The notes below the pieces were generated by a model. That model made no database searches. It was given only the letters and a program-made list of their open reading frames with translations, and had not been told where the DNA came from. Below, piece by piece: positions 56,671 to 64,000 of a stretch of DNA of 64,000 nt. Position 1 is the stretch's first letter, and each line of letters opens with the position of its first letter. Source of the DNA: Flammeovirgaceae bacterium UBA976 (GTDB lineage Bacteria > Bacteroidota > Bacteroidia > Cytophagales > Cyclobacteriaceae); the NCBI GenBank assembly GCA_002292365.1, contig DBBU01000044.1:1-64000 (forward strand), read 5' to 3'. The position numbers and the translations under genes were made by a program.

Positions 56671-56686
56671 TGGCACAAGCATTGTT
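56671..56686 (+). promoter_or_regulatory. Sigma-54-like promoter of dnaK
   Basis: TGGCAC at 56671-56676, five bases, then TTGTT at 56682-56686. This fits the -24/-12 pattern TGGCAC-N5-TTGCW with one change (T for the invariant C) and the correct 10-base GG to GC spacing. No TAnnTTTG box lies in the region. A start near 56697 would give a leader of about 36 bases. Confidence 0.5.
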
Positions 56687-56732
56687 GTTTAAATAAATCA
56701 AAATAAAAAATATTAATACAAAATAAACAGAA

Positions 56733-58652
56733 ATGGGCAAAATTATAGGCATCGACCTGGGCACTACAAACTCTTGTGTGGCCGTGATGGAAGGAAACGA
56801 ACCGGTTGTGATACAAAACAGTGAAGGCAGAAGAACGACACCATCAATTTTAGCATTCCTCGATGGAGGTAATGGAGAACGTAAAGTGGGAGATCCTGCA
56901 AAAAGACAGGCGATTACCAATCCACAACACACCATTAGCTCTGTTAAACGATTCATGGGAAAACGTTTTTCTGACGTTAAGAATGAAATGAGGCATATTT
57001 CGTATGAGCTTGAGTCTGGAACCAATGACGTAGTAAGAGTAAAAATAGGAGATCGAAATTATACTCCACAAGAATTATCAGCGATGATTCTTCAAAAGAT
57101 GAAATCAACGGCAGAAGATTTTTTAGGAACTGAAGTCACTGAAGCGGTGGTCACGGTTCCTGCTTACTTCAATGATGCTGAACGACAGGCGACAAAAGAA
57201 GCGGGACAGATTGCAGGATTGGATGTCAAGAGAATCATCAATGAGCCTACGGCAGCGGCATTGGCTTATGGCTTAGATAAAAAGAATTCCGATATGAAGA
57301 TCGCGGTGTATGATTTAGGAGGAGGAACATTCGATATCTCCATTTTAGAATTGGGTGAAGGTGTTTTCGAGGTAAAATCTACCAATGGAGACGTTCATTT
57401 GGGAGGAGATGATTTTGATGCCGTTATTATCGATTGGTTGGCAGAAGAATTTATTAAAGATGAAAATATAGATCTAAGAAAAGATCCGATGGCGCTTCAA
57501 CGTCTCAAAGAAGCCGCAGAGAAAGCAAAGATAGAATTATCAAGCTCGAGTAGTACAGAAATCAATTTACCCTACATTATGCCTGTGGATGGAATTCCCA
57601 AACACTTGGTGAGAACTTTATCTAGAGCAGTTTTTGAGCAATTGGCGGGTAGTTTGGTTCGTAGATCGATGGATCCTGTAAAGAAGGCTTTGAAAGATGC
57701 AAATATGTCGACGAGTGACATAGATGAGGTGATACTAGTAGGTGGATCTACGAGAATACCTAAAATTCAAGAAGAAGTAGAGAAATTTTTTGGTAAAAAG
57801 CCGTCCAAAGGGGTCAATCCAGATGAAGTGGTAGCTATTGGAGCGGCCATTCAAGGAGGCGTATTGACAGGAGAAGTAAAAGATGTATTATTACTTGATG
57901 TCACGCCACTTTCTTTGGGAATAGCCACAATGGGTGATGTCATGACTAAGTTGATAGAATCAAACACAACGATTCCAAGTAAAAAATCAGAAGTATTTTC
58001 TACGGCAGCGGATAGTCAGCCTTCGGTGGAGATTCATGTATTGCAAGGAGAGCGTCCTATGGCCAAAGACAATCGAACGATTGGCAAATTCCATTTGGAC
58101 GGCATTCCACCTGCACCTCGTGGAGTTCCTCAAATAGAAGTGACTTTCGACATTGATGCGAATGGAATTCTAAATGTGTCAGCCAAAGATAAAGGAACGG
58201 GAAAAGAGCAAAAAATCAGAATCGAGGCATCATCGGGACTCAGTGATGAGGATATAGAGAAAATGAAGCAAGAGGCCGAGGCCAATGCTGAATCTGATAA
58301 ATTAGAGAAGGAAAAAGTTGAGAAAATTAATGCGGCAGATGCACTTATTTTTCAAACTGAAAAACAGTTGGCAGACTACGGAGACAAGATTTCCGAAGAG
58401 AACAAAAAGCCCATTGATGAGGCTTTGGCCAAATTGAAAGAAGCCCATGCGAGTGGAGATTTAGCAGCCATAGACGTGGCTATGGAAGCCCTCAACAAAG
58501 TATGGGAAAGTGCATCTCAGGAGATTTATGCAGCTCAAGCCAGTGCTGAAGCAGCAGGAGGCGCAACTGGTCAGGAAGCGCCCGAGGGGGAAGGTAAGGC
58601 CGAACAAGATGTCAGTGACGTAGAATATGAAGAAGTAGATGACAAGAAATAG
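56733..58652 (+). CDS. dnaK: Molecular chaperone DnaK (Hsp70)
   Basis: A 639-residue Hsp70. The actin-like ATPase domain starts [19 protein letters not shown] and holds [15 protein letters not shown] and the [11 protein letters not shown] motif. The substrate domain has [14 protein letters not shown] followed by a lid and the tail DVEYEEVDD. It folds proteins with DnaJ and GrpE, whose genes are not here. It has a palindrome and sigma-54-like promoter upstream and a terminator downstream, so it is transcribed alone. Confidence 0.98.
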   Translation: MGKIIGIDLGTTNSCVAVMEGNEPVVIQNSEGRRTTPSILAFLDGGNGERKVGDPAKRQAITNPQHTISSVKRFMGKRFSDVKNEMRHISYELESGTNDVVRVKIGDRNYTPQELSAMILQKMKSTAEDFLGTEVTEAVVTVPAYFNDAERQATKEAGQIAGLDVKRIINEPTAAALAYGLDKKNSDMKIAVYDLGGGTFDISILELGEGVFEVKSTNGDVHLGGDDFDAVIIDWLAEEFIKDENIDLRKDPMALQRLKEAAEKAKIELSSSSSTEINLPYIMPVDGIPKHLVRTLSRAVFEQLAGSLVRRSMDPVKKALKDANMSTSDIDEVILVGGSTRIPKIQEEVEKFFGKKPSKGVNPDEVVAIGAAIQGGVLTGEVKDVLLLDVTPLSLGIATMGDVMTKLIESNTTIPSKKSEVFSTAADSQPSVEIHVLQGERPMAKDNRTIGKFHLDGIPPAPRGVPQIEVTFDIDANGILNVSAKDKGTGKEQKIRIEASSGLSDEDIEKMKQEAEANAESDKLEKEKVEKINAADALIFQTEKQLADYGDKISEENKKPIDEALAKLKEAHASGDLAAIDVAMEALNKVWESASQEIYAAQASAEAAGGATGQEAPEGEGKAEQDVSDVEYEEVDDKK

Positions 58653-58691
58653 GTTGAACGAGAACCCTTAGATTACTTTATGCAATAAGAG

Positions 58692-58714
58692 AATCAAAGA
58701 GCCTTTGATTTTTT
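58692..58714 (+). terminator. Rho-independent terminator of dnaK
   Basis: Stem AATCAAAG (58692-58699) and CTTTGATT (58703-58710), 3-base loop, then TTTT. It lies 40 bases after the dnaK stop codon. Confidence 0.8.
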
Positions 58715-58790
58715 AGGAACGGGTAGTGACTTTAATGAAAATATTTTGGTTTAATTGTTCTCAACTAAAGGAGGAGATTATAATTCTTTT

Positions 58791-58798
58791 TATATTTG
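58791..58798 (+). promoter_or_regulatory. Probable -7 box of rplS
   Basis: TATATTTG matches TAnnTTTG, 40 bases before the rplS ATG and beyond the dnaK terminator, as a new transcript requires. No TTTG occurs at the -33 position, so the upstream element is weak or absent. Confidence 0.55.
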
Positions 58799-58837
58799 CA
58801 CTCCGTTTAGAGAAAACTCACGTAAAAGAGCAAGATT

Positions 58838-59191
58838 ATGAGTGATTTAATAAAATTTGTAGAAGCACAAAACAGTCTTAAAAAAGAAGATGCGAGTCCT
58901 TTTGGCTCTGGAGACACGATCAATGTGCATTATAAAATTAAGGAAGGGAGTAAGGAGAGAATCCAGCAGTTCCAAGGAGTTGTGCTACAAATTAAGAACC
59001 GCAACAGTAGTGGCGAGACCTTCACGGTAAGAAAAATATCAAATGGCATTGCAGTAGAAAGAATTTTCCCATCTGGATCACCAAATATTGACAAAATAGA
59101 GGTCTTGAGAAAGGGTAAAGTAAGACGAGCAAAACTTTATTATTTACGAAATTTAAAAGGTAAGGCAGCTAGAATAAAGGATAAAATTTAA
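58838..59191 (+). CDS. rplS: 50S ribosomal protein L19
   Basis: A 117-residue L19. Family features are [47 protein letters not shown] and the tail [20 protein letters not shown]. It sits at the interface between the ribosomal subunits. A terminator follows. The usual E. coli rimM-trmD-rplS grouping is not seen. Confidence 0.97.
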   Translation: MSDLIKFVEAQNSLKKEDASPFGSGDTINVHYKIKEGSKERIQQFQGVVLQIKNRNSSGETFTVRKISNGIAVERIFPSGSPNIDKIEVLRKGKVRRAKLYYLRNLKGKAARIKDKI

Positions 59192-59211
59192 ATCGCTTTA
59201 TTTTCAATGAT

Positions 59212-59244
59212 AAAAAAAAGTCGACTTTTAAGTTGGCTTTTTTT
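59212..59244 (+). terminator. Rho-independent terminator of rplS
   Basis: AAAAAAGTCGACTT pairs with AAGTTGGCTTTTTT, two G-T wobbles, a very short loop and a T run to 59244. It lies between rplS and dapF and shows that the ATG at 59207 is not the dapF start. Confidence 0.75.
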
Positions 59245-59257
59245 ATTTAAGGAAAAT

Positions 59258-60031
59258 ATGAAAATATCATTTACAAAATATCAAGGGACGGGTAACGATT
59301 TTGTGCTTATTGATAATCGTACGGAATTTTTCCCAAAGGGAAACGTTGATCTGATACAGAGGTTGACAAAAAATAAGTTCGGTATAGGTGCGGATGGGCT
59401 TATTTTAGTTGAAAATCACTCCAGCCTTGATTTCGAAATGGTTTATTTTAATGCGGATGGTAGTCAAAGCCTGTGTGGAAATGGTAGTAGATGTGCGGTT
59501 CAGTTCGCAAAAGATTTAGGCATCATACAGAATCAAACAACCTTCAGTACCTACGATGGCGTACATGATGCTTTTTTTCTAGAGGGATTGATTCATTTTA
59601 GTTTACAAGACCTCAATGAAATTTTATCAGGAGGGAATTATTTTTTCATTAATAATGGGTCTCCTCATTACGTTACTTTCGTAGCTGATGTGGATAAAAT
59701 AGATGTTGGGCATATTGGAGCCGAGGTGAGGTACTCAAAAGCATTTGCCCCCGCAGGGACTAATGTAAATTTTGTAGAAATTGATCACCCATTATTGAAA
59801 GTGAGAACTTATGAAAGGGGTGTAGAGGCTGAAACGCTTTCTTGCGGAACCGGTGTAACAGCTTCAGCCATAGTAGCCGCATCCGCCTTCGAAATGGAGA
59901 GTCCGATTAGCATTGAGACTCAAGGTGGGCAACTCTTTGTCAGCTTTGTCAGAGTGGGATCTAAAAGTTTTAGTGATATTTATTTAGCAGGTACGGCAAT
60001 AAAAGTTTTTGAGGGGAGTATTGATGTTTAA
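59258..60031 (+). CDS. dapF: Diaminopimelate epimerase
   Basis: A 257-residue epimerase starting at the ATG at 59258 (KISFTKYQGTGNDFVLIDNR). The longer frame from 59207 runs through a terminator. Both catalytic cysteines are present: Cys73 in CGNGSRCA and Cys196 in SCGTGVTASA. It converts LL- to meso-diaminopimelate for lysine and peptidoglycan. It lies after the rplS terminator and its stop adjoins the secA promoter. Confidence 0.96.
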   Translation: MKISFTKYQGTGNDFVLIDNRTEFFPKGNVDLIQRLTKNKFGIGADGLILVENHSSLDFEMVYFNADGSQSLCGNGSRCAVQFAKDLGIIQNQTTFSTYDGVHDAFFLEGLIHFSLQDLNEILSGGNYFFINNGSPHYVTFVADVDKIDVGHIGAEVRYSKAFAPAGTNVNFVEIDHPLLKVRTYERGVEAETLSCGTGVTASAIVAASAFEMESPISIETQGGQLFVSFVRVGSKSFSDIYLAGTAIKVFEGSIDV

Positions 60032-60066
60032 TTTGATAGTAGGATCACTTAAAAACATTAACTTTG
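60032..60066 (+). promoter_or_regulatory. Promoter of secA
   Basis: TTTG at 60032-60035 and TAACTTTG at 60059-60066 are 23 bases apart, the upper end of the usual Bacteroidota spacing. It would start transcription about 20 bases before the secA ATG. Confidence 0.6.
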
Positions 60067-60094
60067 ATCTTGTTTTGCAATTATTATAAAGAAT

Positions 60095-63000
60095 ATGTTT
60101 GACTGGATTACAAAAGGGGTTGGCAAAGTTTTTGGGACCAAGGCAGATCGTGACTTAAAGTTATTATTGCCTTATGTGGGCCTCATTAATAAAGAATTTT
60201 TAAAATTAGCGAAAATTTCTGATGACCAATTGAGAGGAAGGACTCAGGAATTAAAAACCATAATTGAAGATCGTTTACAAGTCACCGATGCTGAGCTCGA
60301 GGATTTACATGAAAAAGTAAATAACAATCCAGATTTAGACCTCAATCAAAAAGAGGATATTTTCAAAAAAATAGATGCTTTAGAATTAGAGCGAAACCAA
60401 CAATTAGAGGTTATTTTAGAGGACATCCTTCCACAGGCTTTCGCTGTGGTAAAAGAAACTGCACGAAGGTTTTCCGAGCAGGGGCAACTTACGGTTTCAA
60501 AGACCGATCATGATGTTGAGCTCTCCAAAATGAAGGCCAACATAGAAATTAAGGGAGATCAAGCGATTTGGCATAACAAATGGCTGGCCGCTGGTACAGA
60601 TATTGAATGGAATATGATCCATTACGACGTTCAATTAGTTGGGGGAGTGGTTCTTCATCAAGGAAAAATATCTGAAATGACAACAGGTGAAGGTAAAACG
60701 CTAGTTGCAACTTTGCCGGCCTTTCTTAATGCGCTTGCAAATCGTGGGGTTCACATCGTAACTGTTAATGACTATTTGGCCAAAAGAGATTCCGAATGGA
60801 ATGCCCCTTTATTCGAATTTCATGGTTTGAAGGTCGATTGCATAGATAAATATGGACCTAATTCTGTAGAACGTCGGGCGGCTTATCAAAAAGATATTGT
60901 ATACGGGACTAATAATGAGTTTGGATTTGATTATTTACGAGACAATATGGCAAGGTCAACCGAAGAACTGGTGCAGGGGAAACATCATTTTGCGATGGTT
61001 GATGAGGTTGATTCCGTACTTATAGACGATGCAAGAACTCCTTTGATTATTTCAGGACCCATACCCAAAGGAGGCGAACATGAGTTTTATGAATTGAGAC
61101 CGAGATTACAGAAACTGGTTGACGCCCAACGAAAATTAACTTCAGATTATCTCAATGAGGCGAAGAAACTTATAAAGGAAAACAACGAAAAAGAAGCAGG
61201 ATTGTCTTTATTTAGGTCTTTTAGAGGACTGCCCAAATACAAACCTTTGATTAAGTTTTTAAGTGAGCCTGGCATGCGCCAAGTTTTGCAAAAAACTGAA
61301 AATATTTATTTGCAGGACAATCAGAAAATGATGCCTGAGGCAGACGAAACCTTATTTTTCACTATTGATGAAAAGCACAATTCAATAAATTTAACTGAAA
61401 AAGGAATTGATCTTATTACCCAAGATGGTGAAGATAAGACTTTCTTTATTCTACCCGATATTGCCATTGAGATCAATAAGTTAGAGCAGGATACTACAAT
61501 AGATGAAAATGAGAAGTTGAAAGCTAAGGACACCATTATTCAAGATTACAACATTAAGTCTCAACGGATTCACTCAGTCAACCAACTTTTAAGGGCTTAT
61601 TGTCTTTATGAGAAGGATACAGAATACATCGTTGTGGATTCAAAAGTTAAAATTGTCGATGAGCAGACCGGTCGAGTGATGGAAGGACGAAGGTATGCCG
61701 ATGGGTTACATCAAGCCATAGAAGCCAAGGAAAATGTTAAAGTAGAAGATGCTACTCAGACCTATGCGACTATTACGTTGCAAAATTATTTTAGAATGTA
61801 CCATAAACTCGCTGGAATGACGGGTACCGCAGAGACAGAGGCGGGGGAATTTTGGGATATTTATAAATTGGATGTTGTCGTATGCCCTACCAATAGACCC
61901 ATTGTTCGCAAGGACATGGAAGATAAGGTATATAAAACCATCCGTGAAAAGTTTAATGCAGTGGTTGAGGAGGTTACCGAGCTTATTGAGATAGGGAGGC
62001 CAGTATTGGTAGGTACCACTTCAGTTGAAATATCTGAGTTGCTCAGTAGGATGCTAAAGTTGAAAAATATCAAGCATCAAGTATTGAATGCTAAGCAACA
62101 TGCTAAGGAAGCAGACGTTGTTGGAGAAGCTGGAAAACCAGGAACGGTAACCATAGCGACCAATATGGCGGGTCGGGGGACAGATATAAAACTAACTTCA
62201 GAGTCAAAGGTAGCAGGGGGGTTGGCTATTATTGGAACCGAGCGGCATGAATCTAGACGCGTGGATCGTCAGTTGAGGGGACGATCAGGAAGGCAAGGAG
62301 ATGTGGGGTCTTCACAATTTTTTGTATCACTTGAAGATAATTTGATGCGGCTTTTTGGCTCCGATCGCATGGCAAAAATCATGGATCGATTAGGTCTTAA
62401 AGAAGGTGAGGTAATTCAGCACAGTATGATTACTAAATCTATCGAAAGGGCACAAAAGAAAGTCGAGGAAAATAATTTTGCGACAAGAAAGAGATTACTT
62501 GAATACGATGATGTCATGAATTCGCAGAGAGAGGTCATCTATAAACGTCGAAAAAACGCATTGTATGGTGAGCGATTGCAATTCGACATTATGAATATGC
62601 TCTATGACATTTGTGAGGACATGACTCATATTAATAGAGAAGTGATTGATCCAGACGAACTGAGACTTCAAGCGATCAGTAATTTGGGAATAGATTTTCA
62701 AATGAGCGCTGACAAATTACAGAAAATATCAGAATCTGCATTGGCAGAAAAGTTATATGATCAGGCGTATGCAGCCTATTTGTCTAAAAATAAAGTAATT
62801 GTAGACAAAACCCTTCCCTTGCTCAAGCAATTGTTGAAAAATAGAGGGGCAGTCGTTCAAAATATTATGGTCCCTTTTACGGATGGGATCAAACAAATTG
62901 GTGTGAGTGTCAATTTACAAGAATCAGTCAATTCAAATGGTTTAGTCGTCGTTTCAGAAATGGAAAAAATCATTACTGTAGCGATTATTGATCAAATTTG

Positions 63001-63442
63001 GAAAGAGCATTTAAGAGATATGGATGACTTAAAACAGTCGGTCCAAAATGCTGTTTATGAGCAAAAAGACCCACTTCTCATTTATAAATTCGAAGGCTTT
63101 GAAATGTTCAAACTTTTTATTGGTAAGGTGAATCAAGAAACGATGTCATTATTGATAAAATCAGAAATTCCAATTCAAAATGAGTATGAAGTCAAGGAGG
63201 CGAATCAATCTAAATCGGCTCAGAAATACAAAGAATCAAAAGCAGAGACCAAATCAGCATTGGCTTATCAAGAATCTAATAGGAAACCAGTGGAGAAGAC
63301 GGCACCGATAAAGACACAGAAAATAGCGAGTAGAAATGCTAGAGTATCCGTTAAGTATACAGATGGAATGGTCAAAAGGGACATAAAATATAAGTTGGTG
63401 GAAGATGATTTGAAATCAAATAAATGCGTTTTTGTAGACTGA
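60095..63442 (+). CDS. secA: Protein translocase ATPase SecA
   Basis: A 1115-residue SecA, longer than the E. coli protein (901) because of the Bacteroidota insertion at about residues 335-480. Walker A TGEGKT (197-202), GTNNEFGFDYLRDN, MVDEVDSVLIDDARTPLIISG, GMTGTAETEAGEFW, TIATNMAGRGTDIKL and the helicase arginine finger region RQLRGRSGRQGD are intact. The C-terminus ends NARVSVKYTDG and then VEDDLKSNKCVFVD. It lacks the CxCxSGxxxxxCH metal-binding tail that binds SecB in many bacteria. It drives preprotein export through SecYEG. A SPOR lipoprotein gene overlaps its end by 19 bases. Confidence 0.97.
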   Translation: MFDWITKGVGKVFGTKADRDLKLLLPYVGLINKEFLKLAKISDDQLRGRTQELKTIIEDRLQVTDAELEDLHEKVNNNPDLDLNQKEDIFKKIDALELERNQQLEVILEDILPQAFAVVKETARRFSEQGQLTVSKTDHDVELSKMKANIEIKGDQAIWHNKWLAAGTDIEWNMIHYDVQLVGGVVLHQGKISEMTTGEGKTLVATLPAFLNALANRGVHIVTVNDYLAKRDSEWNAPLFEFHGLKVDCIDKYGPNSVERRAAYQKDIVYGTNNEFGFDYLRDNMARSTEELVQGKHHFAMVDEVDSVLIDDARTPLIISGPIPKGGEHEFYELRPRLQKLVDAQRKLTSDYLNEAKKLIKENNEKEAGLSLFRSFRGLPKYKPLIKFLSEPGMRQVLQKTENIYLQDNQKMMPEADETLFFTIDEKHNSINLTEKGIDLITQDGEDKTFFILPDIAIEINKLEQDTTIDENEKLKAKDTIIQDYNIKSQRIHSVNQLLRAYCLYEKDTEYIVVDSKVKIVDEQTGRVMEGRRYADGLHQAIEAKENVKVEDATQTYATITLQNYFRMYHKLAGMTGTAETEAGEFWDIYKLDVVVCPTNRPIVRKDMEDKVYKTIREKFNAVVEEVTELIEIGRPVLVGTTSVEISELLSRMLKLKNIKHQVLNAKQHAKEADVVGEAGKPGTVTIATNMAGRGTDIKLTSESKVAGGLAIIGTERHESRRVDRQLRGRSGRQGDVGSSQFFVSLEDNLMRLFGSDRMAKIMDRLGLKEGEVIQHSMITKSIERAQKKVEENNFATRKRLLEYDDVMNSQREVIYKRRKNALYGERLQFDIMNMLYDICEDMTHINREVIDPDELRLQAISNLGIDFQMSADKLQKISESALAEKLYDQAYAAYLSKNKVIVDKTLPLLKQLLKNRGAVVQNIMVPFTDGIKQIGVSVNLQESVNSNGLVVVSEMEKIITVAIIDQIWKEHLRDMDDLKQSVQNAVYEQKDPLLIYKFEGFEMFKLFIGKVNQETMSLLIKSEIPIQNEYEVKEANQSKSAQKYKESKAETKSALAYQESNRKPVEKTAPIKTQKIASRNARVSVKYTDGMVKRDIKYKLVEDDLKSNKCVFVD

Positions 63443-63918
63443 TTTTTTTATTTTCATTACTCGTGTTTGCTTGTAAAGCGAGTAAACCAGTAAATAAGGC
63501 CTATAATGAAGACTTAAGTGTGTATCGGTTGGAGCTGCCTAAGGTAATCGATGTGGTACCATTACCTAAAACCTTCAAAGAGCCCGTGGAATTATATGGG
63601 CACATAACCAAAGAAATTGACAGCATTAGTCATTTAATGGTGGCTCAAAATAAAAAACTCAATCTAAGAGACGGTTTTGTTATCCAAGTCTATTCCAATA
63701 CCAATCGAGATGAAGCCCTCGATATCCATAACTATTGCCAAGATATTTTTCCAGAGTTGTTAATTAATTTAACCTATAATCAGCCTAATTATAGAATAAA
63801 AATTGGTGCTTTTCATGAAAAATTAACCGCTACTAGGTTTTTAAATGATATTAAAAAGACCTTTCCTAAATCTATAGTAATAGCAGAAAAAATCCCAATT
63901 ATAGGACCAGATGAGTGA
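63424..63918 (+). CDS. SPOR-domain lipoprotein
   Basis: A 164-residue protein beginning inside the end of secA. The signal peptide (RLIFLFSLLVFACK) has a lipobox with Cys at about 17. The C-terminal about 75 residues (GFVIQVYSNTNRDEALDIHNY, then YRIKIGAFHEKLTATRFLND) match the SPOR fold, which binds denuded peptidoglycan at division sites. The middle is short and unremarkable. It overlaps an M20 amidohydrolase gene by 8 bases, so secA, this gene and the next form an operon. Confidence 0.82.
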   Translation: MRFCRLIFLFSLLVFACKASKPVNKAYNEDLSVYRLELPKVIDVVPLPKTFKEPVELYGHITKEIDSISHLMVAQNKKLNLRDGFVIQVYSNTNRDEALDIHNYCQDIFPELLINLTYNQPNYRIKIGAFHEKLTATRFLNDIKKTFPKSIVIAEKIPIIGPDE

Positions 63919-64000
63919 ACTAGTTAAAAGCATTAAATCCATGTCTGAGTCTTTTTTTGAGGAAATTCGGACATGTAGAAGACATTTACATCAGCATCCT
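63911..64000 (+). CDS. M20-family amidohydrolase/peptidase, N-terminal fragment (runs off the window)
   Basis: The ATG at 63911 opens a frame of 30 residues to the window edge, ending EIRTCRRHLHQHP. That string is the N-terminal RRxLHxxPE-type motif of M20D amidohydrolases (N-acyl-amino-acid or carboxypeptidase type). The rest is beyond the window. It overlaps the SPOR gene by 8 bases. Confidence 0.72.
   Translation, partial: MSELVKSIKSMSESFFEEIRTCRRHLHQHP

Overview
The window comes from a member of the Bacteroidota, most likely from the Saprospiria or a neighbouring class. The evidence is a full-length SprA (the type IX secretion outer-membrane translocon), several families largely restricted to this phylum (DUF4292, DUF4837, DUF1599, BT_3928-type DoxX proteins, DUF6787-like), an archaeal-type ProRS, a split ATP synthase locus (atpDC alone), and promoters of the Bacteroidota type TTTG-N19-23-TAnnTTTG. 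The DNA is AT-rich, densely coding, with many short overlaps, and shows no insertion sequence, prophage, CRISPR array, rRNA or intact tRNA. It is a chromosomal housekeeping region.

Layout. 47-2407 (+): 5-oxoprolinase genes pxpABC. 2447-5405 (-): proS, an NfeD-like protein and flotillin-like FloA. 5530-8507 (+): a low-complexity secreted protein of unknown function and an OmpP1/FadL-type outer membrane protein. 8481-10655 (-): DUF1599, DoxX/thioredoxin-like and shikimate kinase. 10720-12398 (+): folP and the c-di-AMP synthase cdaA. 12410-14860: threonine-to-glycine genes (kbl on -, the epimerase-like threonine dehydrogenase divergent on +). 14942-36431 (+): a 21 kb co-directional run: crotonase, flippase, TPR protein, DUF4292 lipoprotein, EnvC-like protein, TatA, GatA, LysM lytic transglycosylase, DUF4837, malic enzyme, RuvA, SprA, GcvH and a TonB-type protein, closed by a strong terminator. 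36579-44021: hutU (+) facing hutH, a large TPR membrane protein, gatC and plsC (all -). 44248-48771 (+): a NatAB-like ABC exporter, a sensor kinase and an NdpA-type nucleoid protein. 48785-49740 (-): a sugar phosphate isomerase/epimerase gene interrupted by a frameshift. 50051-51811 (+): atpD and atpC. 51900-56476 (-): an LTA-synthase-like sulfatase, a small membrane protein, a pseudouridine synthase and prfC. 56733-64000 (+): dnaK, rplS, dapF, secA, a SPOR lipoprotein and the start of an M20 amidohydrolase.

How they work together. The strongest functional theme is cell-envelope building and protein export: TatA, SecA, SprA and the TonB protein handle transport; EnvC, the lytic transglycosylase, DapF and the SPOR protein serve peptidoglycan; flippase, PlsC and the LTA-synthase-like enzyme serve lipids and surface polymers. 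Amino-acid catabolism (5-oxoproline, threonine, histidine, glycine cleavage H protein) is the second theme.

No clearly new multi-gene system was found. The items most worth a second look are the frameshifted isomerase (48785-49740), a palindrome plus sigma-54-like promoter ahead of dnaK, the SecA C-terminus that lacks the usual metal-binding tail, the 927-residue TPR membrane protein between gatC and hutH, the Ser/Arg/aromatic-rich secreted protein at 5530-6888, and a two-turn direct repeat in front of the TonB gene. Several gene starts were moved from the longest reading frame on sequence grounds (pxpC, DUF4292, envC, tatA, maeB, ruvA, plsC, the ABC genes, prfC, dapF).
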